Assembly: GCA_004026145.2 (NCBI GenBank) | Contig: CP034986.1 | Location: 17,970,933-18,034,932, forward strand | Length of the DNA stretch: 64,000 nt | Direction of reading: 5' to 3' | Source: Takifugu bimaculatus | Taxonomy: Eukaryota > Chordata > Actinopteri > Tetraodontiformes > Tetraodontidae | In this document: positions 21,807 through 31,515 of the stretch, piece by piece | How the letters are laid out: every line of letters starts with the position of its first letter | How positions within the stretch are numbered: position 1 is the first letter of the stretch | Position numbers and translations under genes: made by a program | The notes under the pieces: generated by a model | Told to the model about the DNA's origin: nothing | The model's database searches: none | The model's input: only the letters and a program-made list of their open reading frames with translations

Positions 21807-22072
21807 TAAGAAAATAGGAAATTGTGTTTGTGTGTGAATGGAGGACTAAGCCATTGAAAGAGTTGATAAAAGAACGCTGCTAGTCCTGTGTTTTATTATT
21901 TTACTCGAAGAAAACGAAAGTACTGGTGATCAGAGGACAAAAGGACGGGTTCCGCCCCTGAAAACTGGCACCGCTGTGTGAGTAGTGCACAGTAGAAGGG
22001 CGTGTCAGTGTCCTTCCTCCGATTTGTGTACCAGAGAAGTTTTCTGTTGAGACCCAGTAGTGAGAAGTTAAA

Positions 22073-23860
22073 ATGCCACTGTTTATGGAGGGTTGTGTGA
22101 CGGGGTCAGGAACAATAGGTCAAGAAAGGTGGAGAAGAAAGTTTAAGTTTTCAGACAAACTCTGCACTGCAGACATACTGGAGTGTCAGCGGCACACCAA
22201 GATGTTTATGGAGGAGCAGGAATGTGCCAACGCGGTGCTTGTGACAGAGGCCGGGCCGCAGTGGCTTCGAGCCGAGGTAGACCGTCTTACCCGAGAGCTT
22301 CGTGAAACAACCAATGAAAAGATCCAGGCAGCTGAATATGGACTGGTGGTGCTGGAGGAGAAGCAGCAGCTGAGGGACAGATTTGATGAGTTGGAAACGG
22401 ACTACGAGGCGGTTCAACACGAACTGAAACAGCTAAAAAAGGCATTTGGACAGGCTTACTCGACTCACAGGAAGATGGTAGCTGATGCCGAGAGCAGGGA
22501 AGAGTCACTGATCTTTGAATCTGCCAGTAAGGAGGCGCTTTACCAGCAGAAGCTTCTGGAACAGCAGAATGAACTCAGACAGTCCAAAGCCTCCTTCACC
22601 AATGTGAAGGCAGAAAATGAACATCTGGCTTCAATCATCCTGGACACGAGAGAGAATTCAGAGCTGGCAGAGTTGCAGAGAGGTCAGCTGTGGGATGACA
22701 TCAGAGAGTACAAGGTGCGGGAAGTTTGTCTGCTGCAGGATTACAGCGAACCAGGTGGAATTTGAAGGTCTCAAACACGAGATCCACAGGCTGGAAGAGG
22801 ACTCCCAGTGTCACTACAGTCAGCTGGAGGAAGCCGTGCGCCTGAGGGAAATTGACAGTTGACAGAGGCCTTGGAAACGATTAAAACAGAACGTGAGCAG
22901 AAGGCCATCGTGCGCAAAGAGCTCTCCCACTACATGACGATAGGCGGATCGGTGTACAACAGCTCATTCAGCATCTCAGCCGTCACCGAGCCCGACAACG
23001 ACGATCTAATCCAAAGCTTTGAAAATGGGTTGTTGAAGGCAAGCGAAGATGACAAAGACAACAAGAGATTGGAAGCTTTCAAGCCGGCTCCAAGCCTGGT
23101 GGATGACCTGCTGAGTGAGCTCAACATCTGCGAGATTCAGAAACTGAAACAGCAGCTTATGGATGAGGATAATAAGGATAAAAGACTTTATTGATCCCAC
23201 ATCGGGGAAATTCCACGTTACAGCAGTAGCCCATGGTGTACAATACAGTACTAAAAGAAAAAGATAAAAAGACTCTTATATGTACATTGTACAGTATATA
23301 CAGAAATCAAAATTATGTACAGAAGGAGGGTCGGACAGTGTGAAGAAATGCAGGTGGAGAGGGGAAAGTAGTCCTTATCAACTCTCTCCAGAAGAGCCAG
23401 AAGCAGCTAGAGCAAGCCTACGGGACAGTGTCTGAACAAAAGGAAACTGTCAACAGATTTACGGAAAATCTCAGTGCAATGAGGAAACTTCAGGCCAGTA
23501 AGGAGCGCCAGTCTGCCCCCGACAGCAAAAAAGACAGAGACAGCCACGACGACGGAGATTACTATGAGCTCGATATAAACGGGGCCAAGATTCTGCAGTG
23601 CAAGTACACGGTTGCCATGTCAGAAGCTGGAGAGCTGAGGCAGGAGCTGAAGACTCTGAAGGAAAAGTACGAGAAGTGTCGAAATCAGTATGAAAAAGGA
23701 ACAGGCCCGACTGGAGGGTGACATCCAGGAATTGAGGTCAAAGTTGCAAACCGTGGAAAAGATCAGTGAAGAGTTAGCCAATCTGTACAACCATGTGTGT
23801 ATGTACAACAATGAGACCCCTAAACACGTCATGTTGGACTATTACAAGCAGGGCAAAGCT
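22073..23860 (+). pseudogene. bicd2-like: captured bicaudal-D (BICD2-like) coding sequence, broken
   Basis: BICD proteins link dynein-dynactin to cargo. From about 22,205 the translation follows the BICD N terminus and coiled coils: WLRAEVDRL, then AAEYGLVVLEEK (the CC1 box that contacts dynein light intermediate chain), SREESLIFESASKEA, VEFEGLKHEIHRLEE, LVDDLLSELN, DRDSHDDGDYYELDING, and SEELANLYNHV to MLDYYKQGKA. Several of these fit BICD2 better than BICD1. No introns interrupt about 1.6 kb. Breaks: a frameshift near 22,760, a stop and shift near 22,855, a 189-bp insertion at 23,162-23,350, a shift near 23,700, and a deletion before SEELAN. The C-terminal third, including the cargo-binding coiled coil, is absent. 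The first 44 codons are of unknown origin. Confidence 0.85.
23162..23350. mobile_element. short retroposon-like insertion in the bicaudal-D copy
   Basis: The BICD reading passes from CAGCAGCTTATG directly to CAGGTGGAGAGG when these bases are skipped. The inserted text starts with AAGACTTTATTGATCCCAC and GGGGAAATTCCACGTTACAG, a phrase typical of 3' ends of fish RTE/SINE-type retroposons. ATG flanks both sides, a possible short target duplication. It inserted after the gene copy was formed. Confidence 0.7.
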
Positions 23861-24850
23861 ATTATAAAGATGTATGAAGGAAAGGAACTTACTATTTACA
23901 CTAACAGTCAGTATGTGTTTGGAGCACAACACCAGTTTGCAAAGATATGGCAAAACAGAGAGTTCCAGACATCACAAGGTCAGTCCCTTAGCACTTCTGC
24001 AGCGACTGCTGGATGCAGTCCAGCTTCTTTCTGCACTAGCAGTTTGCAAATGTCGTGCACACCAGAAAGATAACTCAGACACCACAAAAGGAAACAACTT
24101 TGCAGATCAAATCGCAAAGAGGGCTGCAAAAGGACCTAAACAAGTGCGAAGCGCAGAGGTGTTTCTAGTAGACATTTTGAACGACACACAAGTTTCAGTG
24201 TCACATGCAGAACTGAAACAGTTGATAAATAGAGGTGCTCAGAAAAGTGATGGCCTCTATAAAATTGACGGCAAACCGATCCTTCCAAAAAGCCTGTAGA
24301 AAACAGGAGCTCCTCTTTCCCACTAATGCGGAGGGAAAGAGGAGGGATGGTACATATAATCAACCAACACTCATGCATAATCTGTTGCAAACACACAGTA
24401 GCAAGACAGAAAAACAGCAGTGGAAAAAACACAGTGCTAAGATAATGACATGAATTTACACAATGCCTGATGGAAAAACTGTATTGCCAAGAAATATGTA
24501 TAGATAGACGGCTATTGTGAGCCATGGGCCTTGCCATGTGTCAAGAGGAGGGATGGTGAAGGTAGTACAATCACCATTCTATGCAATAGGATTTCAATCT
24601 TACCCTAAAAGAATTATTTATTTTTTTTTGTTTAGCATGTTCCAACAAACAGGAGATGATGAAGTAGAAAAGACAGTTGCAGATTACATGCAAGCAAAAG
24701 ATGTTCAAAGAACAAATAATCTGCCAGATATGCCTTTTCCTTCCCAGGAAGAAGATAACAGCGTTGACGTGGGAAACTATGTGTGGGTGAAGCGCATTCG
24801 AACAGCCAAGTGGAGTGACCCACAACGGCTGACGGCCTGTATAGGTCCAG
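23861..24850 (+). pseudogene. ERV1 pol remnant: RNase H and parts of integrase
   Basis: RNase H begins in the same frame as the preceding bicaudal-D text, with LTIYTNSQYVFG (the usual catalytic Asp of YTDS is Asn here). It shifts frame near 24.0 kb to VCKCRAHQKD and FADQIAKRAAKG, the C-terminal RNase H motifs. The integrase N-terminal zinc-binding region is visible near 24,517-24,610 (SHGPCHVSRGGMVKVV). The core with its catalytic triad is missing. The C-terminal domain follows at about 24,650-24,850 (VGNYVWVKRIRTAKWSDPQR). Several stops and shifts are present, so it is not functional. Confidence 0.75.
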
Positions 24851-25547
24851 CAAAGGCTGACCCCCATCTGAATCTGAGAAGAGGAGGGAAAGAAATGTTG
24901 TTCCTCCTGATTGTGCAACCCAGACGTGGAGTCGGACGAGATGAGGAGTGTGCGCCATGTTTGGAGAACATTGCTGCACATTCAGTCCTAACAACACAGC
25001 CTCAGATGGAAGCCTCACCCGTGCTCCCCGCAGTCTTGGAGGACTGCTCCTGTTCCTGAGTTCTCTGCAGTCCAGGGGGACTGCTTCTGGTTTGAGGACT
25101 CACCGCGGGACCCCACCGACAGCCCAACGAGAAAGATGCAACAACAGAAGAGTAAAAGAGCGTACTCAGTGCAGCAATGGCACAGCTCACTTCTCTATTC
25201 TACGGATATGTGTCACTACAGCTATCTCACCAGTAACCACACAAATGGCCCAACTCTATCCTCTACTCGACAAGGATGGTGATGAGAAAGAAGAGGAAGA
25301 TGCTGAATACCACTGGCCAGATCTTTTCCCGTACCCAATTGAATGTGATTTTGATTGCTGAAAACTAAAATTGAATGCGATTTTGATTGCTGAAGACTAG
25401 ATTGAATGTGATTTTAATTGTCAAAGTCTGACGATTGATTCCAATCTGCTAATTTTTCATACAGTAAAGAACCGGTTCTCGCCACGAGTAGCGAAATTCT
25501 GATGCTTTCAGAAAATGCTTGTATGGATGTTTCTGCTCAGTTGTGAT
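24851..25547 (+). pseudogene. ERV1 3' region, possible env remnant
   Basis: Frames here are short. One at 24,948-25,361 ends in an acidic stretch (DEKEEEDAEYHWPDLFPYP) and a stop, in the position of an envelope cytoplasmic tail, but no fusion peptide, CX6CC or membrane segment was found. A 31-bp repeat starts at its end. The env assignment is by position only. Confidence 0.3.
25339..25432. repeat. 31-bp tandem repeat near the ERV1 3' end
   Basis: Three imperfect copies of TTGAATGTGATTTTGATTGC plus about 11 bases. The first copy overlaps the last codons of the acidic frame. Confidence 0.8.
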
Positions 25548-25561
25548 AAAGAGGAGGGAAA
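25548..25561 (+). promoter_or_regulatory. ERV1 polypurine tract
   Basis: AAAGAGGAGGGAAA directly abuts the TG that starts the 3' LTR, the normal site of plus-strand DNA priming. Confidence 0.85.
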
Positions 25562-25976
25562 TGTTAGGTTCAAAATGTTCATATAACAATGCTGTAACTA
25601 CTTATTATCACTCCTGACCAGAACCTTGACCTACTTTAGCTGATGTTCTATCACCTCGGGATAGCAGGGGACAACCTGAACCTCCTGTGACACTCCATCT
25701 CCCATTTTCTTATATGTTCCTTTTGTATATATCATGCTTTGTTTTATCATGTGACACTTATGCTTTATCATATGACACTAACACTTACACTTATTGTAAT
25801 CTTACATGTTCGTGTGCTAGTATAAAAATAAACCTCACCAGGGCCCACACTTGTAGCCCACACTGCAGACGTGTGGCTGCCCTTGCAGCAAGTAAACTGA
25901 AGCTTCCGTCTCATTCCTCTGATGGCAACAGCACGGGAAGAAAACTGATCACTTTCTCCCCAACACTAATTCCACT
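25562..25976 (+). repeat. ERV1 3' LTR
   Basis: It starts TGTTAGGTTCAAAATGTTCA. TATAAAAATAAA at 25,821-25,832 joins a TATA box and poly(A) signal. It matches the 5' LTR to AATTCCACT and then diverges. It is longer than the 5' LTR by about 110 bp, including a locally duplicated TATCATATGACAC-like segment. Confidence 0.8.
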
Positions 25977-28579
25977 CATCAGTGCAGTGAAGTCAGTTTC
26001 AGTTGAGTAGTTTTTACATCAGGTAGTCAGATCAGAAATGGGCATATTGGGTTGGTAGACTCCCAGTTGCCCCTCAGTGTGTCCACAGTGTGTTCCCACC
26101 TCTTGCCTAGTAATGGCTGGGATAAGTGCCAGGTGATCCTGATTAGAAGTAAACACTGATAAATAGAAAATAGATGGATGTATAGGATAAACTAAACTGA
26201 CATAACTACATTTATTCTTCATCAACCAGAATTGGTTTCCTTAACATGCTTCCTGATAAAAACCATGTTTACATCACTTTCACCCCCTTTCCCATGTTTG
26301 GCAGTGTTGGCCTGTTTGTCATCTCAAGGATAAATATACTTCAGACGTTAATGCAGGCTGTCACTTACTATAATGCTGCTGATTCTGCTGCTCCTGTCAT
26401 GGCTTCCTCTCAGAAACAAAGGCAGTCATATTTGCCTGAAGAAATGGCATGTGCTTCCCTTCGAGGCACATCATCAGTTAGGCTGCCTCCGTCATCACAC
26501 TCACATTGGCTTTTATCCTTTGCTGGCTTGGTCTTGCCATGTGCTGGGACAGAAATGGAGCAGCATTTGTGTAGCTATTTGTCAAGACAAATGCAAGGGT
26601 GCAGAGTGTTCTCAAGGGTTATGGGCTGATGCAGTGGATTTTACCGACCTGCTTGAATGAAAACAACAATCCACCATGTTAAAAACTCACTTTCAGTAAG
26701 GAAATACTAAACTGTCTTAAAATGGGCCACTAGCCTATTTTTGGACAACATAAAAGGAGTATGTTTCCATAAGTCCCACGGCAATGGGGATATAAAGTAA
26801 TTTATTCTTTGAATCTTTAGCCTGGGGCCAAAGTGAAAAAGCTTAATTTCTAATAAGTATCTCATTCGGGCCATAGGCTGCCAAGGTTTAATGTGGCTTT
26901 ATCATGGTGATGCTTAGAGGCCCGAAATCCATCTATGCTTTGATTATCTGAGCTACGAGGAAAGATACGGAAGCCAGTGAAACTGCAGCCACATGCATTC
27001 TTCTCTGGCTGCCATCCACACTCCCTCGGTTCCCCTCCTACACATAGGTGTCCTGATGCCTTTCATCATCTCTTTTGGACATAACTCTGCAAAGTGCTGT
27101 GTCATCAGTGCTGCCCCCCACCCCCATAGTCTACAGCACAGTCTGGGCCTAATAACCCTGACACTAATTTGGCCGCAAAGCTCCCTTATCATAAAGACCG
27201 TTCTGCAGGGACTTGTATGAATTTGCCCTGTATCGACTGCAACTCTTAAACTTCCCTGAGACATTTGCCTTTTAAATTTAAGAAATAGAGAATATTCTAT
27301 TCTTATTCAGGCATATATCCCTGGTTAGTGCAGAGAGTTACAGAGACAAGATTGTGATAGGTGAAGACTCGAGGTTCTTTGGAACCTGATCTTAAAAGTA
27401 TTTAAAAAAGATCACATCTTACAATACAGAGATGTGTCTACAAAGATTTTAAGGAAGGGTGGTTTGATCCTAACCTCCTGCTGCGCTAAAGACCCGTCCA
27501 TGTTTACATGACAACGTTGTCATCAGCAATGGAAAGAAAATGTTGTAATGCCTATGTGTCACACACCAATCACAGACACACACCTACAGTATATACATAG
27601 AAATTGGGGAAAAATACAGAGAACATAAAAATTATGACCACAGAAATAACATCATTCAAATCAAATCACATGATTTTTAAATACATTTTTCTTTTTCAAA
27701 ATACTTGTTTACTATTGGCATATTACCCTCTCTCTCTCTCTCGTCTCAATAATCTTTAAAATTAATTAAATTAAAATACTCTGGGACATTGGTTGTATAC
27801 AGGAAGCTGGGTGTGGTAGCATTGTAATAACCGCTCGACCAGCAGAGCTACATTTACTCCATACTTTTCTTTCTGTTTTGGGAATGATTTTTTTTTTTTT
27901 TTTACAATATTGTTCAAAAGGGAAACATAGTTTAGCCTCTAAAATGTAATGCTCAACAAATGTGGTCACAATTTATAAAGGAGGTGCCCTATGAACACTG
28001 TGCTTCTGTATTCTTGCTCACACCCTCCTTAAACACAGTTAACACGCATTAATCATTAGAAGGATTCTAAAGAAAATGGATGTCTAAGAAGAAAGGATAT
28101 AAAATTCCTTGCGGAGCTACCAAGGCTTTTCCAGACACACCTTTGAAGTTTTAAGTCAGTGTTCTGCAGCTAAGATCATCCATAACCCAGGAGATGGATG
28201 CCAGGGGCAGACCTACAGGGGACTGGCTGCCCTCAGACTTTTTTGTGTTTTTAATATTGTACTGAGAAAAAAGCATGCTATAAAAACAACCTAGCAGTTA
28301 CATCCACAAGCTTCAAAGCATTGAAATAAGCAATACAATTAAATTAACATACTCTTTCAGAGAATATGCTACTACATTACAAAGTGATTTAACAAAAAGC
28401 TAAATTTCTATCATACTTTATGTGATGGAACATAACAATTCTCCAAAAGTGAAAAGAGTTGTCTCCTATTTGCCACAGTTTACCATTTTACTATTAACAA
28501 GGCGAGAATACAAGATTATTGGACTGCTGATTTGCATTGATTTCTGTGGTAGGGAACCTTGAGTGTAATCATCAAAACT
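25977..28579. other. non-coding stretch with a retroposon tail and a dispersed repeat
   Basis: About 26,090-26,195 resembles the 3' end of fish SINE/LINE elements (TGGCTGGGATAAGTGCCAGG, then a degenerate ATAGAAAATAGATGGATG). About 27,326-27,490 is related to 20,805-20,970. The frames at 26,246-26,660 show no recognisable domain. A CT run at 27,729 and an A/T run near 27,890 are simple repeats. Confidence 0.4.
27326..27490 (+). repeat. dispersed repeat, copy 2
   Basis: Partner of 20,805-20,970, in the same orientation. The two copies flank ERV1 at some distance, but this looks coincidental rather than part of the virus. Confidence 0.4.
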
Positions 28580-28924
28580 TTACTTGTCCATGTTCATTCT
28601 GCTCCAGTTATCCACAGGATTTGACAGTAGTCTGGCCAGGATGGACCCAATGGAATCTTTCTGTACTGCACTGTACAGGCATTGGGTGAAATGATTTATT
28701 CCCAAGAGGAACAACTGACAGTGGTGAGGAATGAGACTGAGTGGAAAGCCCAGTAGACCAAGGCTGGTGTGCGTCAACATAGCTGTCCAGATTTCAGCAT
28801 CTGGAGACGCCCTCTCAATCAGCCGCAGCCAGACCCTCACCAAGCTTAGCGCATATGCATCTGTCCAGCCCAAAGTGTTTTTCAATGAGTCTGGTAATTT
28901 TCCCGTTGTCGTTGCAACCTGCAT
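28580..28924 (-). other. unassigned open frame, possible host exon
   Basis: An open frame of up to 114 codons with ordinary, non-repetitive composition (for example WTDAYALSLVRVWLRLIERA and SLIPHHCQLFLLGINHFTQC). I do not recognise it. On the minus strand it is preceded by CAAAATGCAG, a possible splice acceptor before GTTGCAACG. It is followed by GACAAGTAAAGT, which could be a splice donor (GTAAAGT) or simply the stop TAA. The exon would then be about 28,586-28,919. The Rex1-like LINE begins about 60 bp away. It could be a host exon, an unknown repeat ORF, or chance. Confidence 0.3.
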
Positions 28925-28984
28925 TTTGAGTTCTAGTCAGTGTAAATTCCTGACGAAAGAGTAAAGATTGCTTTCATCAGCTCC

Positions 28985-29992
28985 TACTTATCCAGGAGGG
29001 CTTGTGACTAGATGACACCACCCTCATCGGGCTCATCTCCAATGGAGACGAGACTGCCTACAGGAGGGAGGTGGCTCGACTGGTGTCCTGGTGCGGACAC
29101 AACAACCTGCAGCTGAACGCTCAGAAGACAGTGGAGATGATTGTGGACTTCAGGAAAGTCACAGCCCCTCTGCCCCCCCTTGCCCTCATGGACTCCCCCA
29201 TCACCATCGCGGACTCCTTCCGCTTCCTGGGCACCACCATCACCCGGGACCTTAAGTGGGAGCCGAACATCAGCTCCCTCATCAAGAAGGCCCAGCAAAG
29301 GATGTTCTTCTTACGGAAGCTGAGGAAGCTCAAACTGCCTCCCAGGATGTTGGCGCAGTTCTATACGGCCATCATCGAGTCCGTCCTCACCTCCTCCATT
29401 ACCGTGTGGTTCGCTGGTGCCACCGTCAGGGACAGACTGAGGCTGCAGCGCGTCGTGCGCGCTGCCGAGAAGGTGATCGGCTGCAGGCTTCCATCCATCC
29501 AGGACCTGTATATCTCCAGGACCCAGAGGTGTGCAGGTCGGATCACGGCCGACCCTTCCCACCCTGGTCACGGACTGTTTTCCCCCCTCCCCTCAGGCAG
29601 GAGACTACGGTCCATTCGGACCAAAACCTCCCGCTACACGAACAGCTTCTTCCCCTCTGCCATCAGGCTGCTGAACACCAAGTGACTTATCACTTAAGCA
29701 CCATGTACAGCAGCCAGTCGGACTCACGAGCAATACATTACTCCTGCATTGACCTGCACTATTTCTTACCACATACCTCTTACCACCTACTATTTATGTA
29801 TATAATGTATATATGTCTTATCTTATTTTGTCTTATTTTATTTTATTTAACTTATTCTAGTGTGGTCTTCTTTATGTTGATTGTCGCAGCGTCACACCAT
29901 GACACATTCCTAGTTTGTGTAATACTGTGTATTACATGAACAATGGCAATAAACCTGCTTCTGATTCTGATTCTGATTCTGATTCTGACAGC
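28985..29992 (+). mobile_element. Rex1/Babar-like LINE, 5'-truncated
   Basis: It contains the end of reverse transcriptase and the downstream C-terminal domain in one open frame. It ends in a short 3' UTR and an imperfect (GATTCT)n terminal repeat at about 29,957-29,988, the tail style of Rex1-type fish LINEs. The GC content is much higher than the flanks. The Rex1 assignment is from memory of the family's C-terminal sequence and tail. Confidence 0.7.
29011..29685 (+). pseudogene. Rex1-like reverse transcriptase C-terminal part
   Basis: It starts at DDTTLIGLI, the RT catalytic DD motif, and stays open for about 225 codons. It includes NLQLNAQKTVEMIVDFRK, FRFLGTTITRDLKWEPNI, KKAQQRMFFLRKL, TSSITVWFAGATVRDR and RITADPSHPGHGLF, and ends with FFPSAIRLLNTK and a stop. 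This is the thumb and C-terminal region of fish Rex1/CR1-like LINEs. Nothing upstream of the DD motif is retained, so it is a truncated dead copy, but the frame has no internal stop. This suggests a fairly recent insertion. Confidence 0.75.
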
Positions 29993-30074
29993 CAAGCTGG
30001 ACCTCAAGTCAAAGATATAACTCCATCTGCGTTTTGAAAGATGTTTAAAGAGACCTTTAAGTTGAGATCTTCCC

Positions 30075-30600
30075 CCAGGAAATGAAGCACTGACTAGGAT
30101 TCGCCGGGGCTGACAACCAGTTGTGAACTACGCAATCGAGTTCTGTACTCTCGTCAGAGAGTGGGTGTTATTAGGTGGCACTGCTGGATACTTTTTTCAA
30201 TGGACTTTGAGTAGAGGTGAGTGAAGCTAAATGAAAAGTTGATGTACACAATTACTTGTCGGCTTCAATAAAGGGTCAAGGATTCTTCTTTGTTGGGAAG
30301 AAGGATGGATCTCTGCATTGATTGTAGAGGGCTAACTTTTAAATTTATTTTAAAATATTAGATTTAACTTTTAAAAACCAATATATACTAGCCCTGATCT
30401 CCTCAGATCTTGGTCTGCTGTGTCAAAGATCTTCACCAAGTTACATCTTCAAAATGCCTACCATCCAGTGTGAGGGTGATGAACATAAGGTAGCATTCAA
30501 AATGCCCATTGGTAATTATGATTGTGATTATTTGGTAATACCTTTTTCTTTAACGAATGTCCCTGCCATTTCCCAAGCTTGCAGATTACCGTCATGTGTT
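30075..30600 (+). pseudogene. Ty3/gypsy (Sushi-like) gag-RT remnant
   Basis: Early sequence in mixed frames resembles Sushi-type gag (NYAIEFCTLVREW at about 30,130-30,165). Further on there is RT text: FFVGKKDGSLH near 30,290, then LISSDLGLL, GDEHKVAFKMPIGNYD near 30,470-30,510 and LVIPFSLTNVPAIS near 30,535-30,575. The middle of the element has been deleted and frames are broken. No LTR of its own was recognised. Confidence 0.6.
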
Positions 30601-31515
30601 GCAGCTGTTGCTATTTAGCCAGTTCCTTCCCTGTGTACCTGCTTCTCCCTCCCGTCTATGCAAGACTGTCTTGTTACCAAGTGTCCTGCAGTTATGTTCA
30701 GTTTTTATATGGACTTGCAAGCCAGGGTAGCTGAAGTCAATTAAAAATTAGAAAAAACAAAATACAAAACATTGGGTTCTTTTTTTAAAGATAAATGAGA
30801 GGAAAAGAAGGATGAAACTAAAATAGACAGATCGCTGCTTGGAGTGAGCCGGAGGTGACAGCAGGAGAATAGCACAGACAAAAAATGAAAAAACAATTTT
30901 GGTGGGGCAGAGAAGGAAATATGAATGTGGAAATTCAGATTGTGAAAGAGGGAAAGAGACAGGGAGTAATGACAAAGCTCAAGTAACAACAAAGATAAAG
31001 GACCCAGGGGTAGGTGCCGCTGGAACTGCTGTGCTTTCATTCTTGCTGTATCCATCCTCATTGTGTACTTTCTGTTGTATAGGATTCATAATAAGATTCA
31101 ATCTTTTTATCACTTTTGTCAATAATTGTACTGTCCTGTTCTTTTATTACATAACAGCGCACAGTTGAAGTTCCAATGTGCAAACAGTCGTTAGGGAAGA
31201 GGTGTAGGGAGGAGTAAGTAAGCATTTTGGCAGTTTAGGTAGTGGTAGTGCCAGCAGTAGTGCTCTGAAGGTGTCCTGGCAGCTCTCCTGCTACCAGCTG
31301 GTCCACAAAAGGGACATGACCCAAGAACCCTCTGACTCACAGTCCGATCCCCTACAAAATGAGTTGCACAAAAAACTATGATCTATTTGGTTTTTAGTTT
31401 TATTTTTTAATAGCTTCCTTGACCTCAGCGAGGAGCTTTGTGAATAAATTGAAATAAATAAAAGAGGAGAAAACTAGAGGTTCCATCTTTTACAAGTGTT
31501 ACTGTGGAATTTTCA
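30601..31515. other. non-coding stretch, no gene seen
   Basis: AT-rich with purine-rich patches. The short frames at 30.7-31.2 kb have no recognisable domain. Confidence 0.45.

Larger units (their letters stand above)
21117..25976 (+). mobile_element. ERV1: defective endogenous retrovirus carrying a bicaudal-D sequence
   Basis: Two related LTRs begin TGTTAGGTTCAAAATGTTCA at 21,117 and 25,562. A polypurine tract sits just before the second. Between them come a leader with a 25-bp tandem repeat, an intron-less bicaudal-D-like coding stretch, RNase H and integrase remnants, and a short acidic frame before the 3' LTR. Gag, protease and reverse transcriptase are not seen. Env is at most a scrap. 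Target duplication and primer-binding site were not resolved. All frames are broken, so it is an old, inactive copy. Confidence 0.8.

Noticed and set aside
21964..21985. TGGCACCGCTG as a primer-binding site for ERV1
   Set aside because: It is far from the point where the LTRs stop matching and does not fit a tRNA 3' end that I can name.
22073..23860. A plain processed pseudogene of bicd2 inserted in a retrovirus
   Set aside because: There is no poly(A) tail, the copy ends within the coding sequence, and it passes in frame straight into RNase H. Capture by recombination explains this better, though it is not proven.
21111..25965. CTAAT on both sides of ERV1 as target duplication (LTR ending AACA)
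   Set aside because: The sequence after AACA is shared by both LTR copies for at least eleven bases, so the match is more likely to be LTR sequence than a host duplication.
26246..26660. Two overlapping frames of 127 and 95 codons as a small gene
   Set aside because: They overlap in different frames with no motif, no splice signals and no sign of coding bias in either.
29256..29939. Frames of 227 and 86 codons overlapping the Rex1-like RT
   Set aside because: They are in other frames or on the opposite strand of a GC-rich coding stretch. Only the frame carrying DDTTLIGLI and its RT motifs is recognisable.
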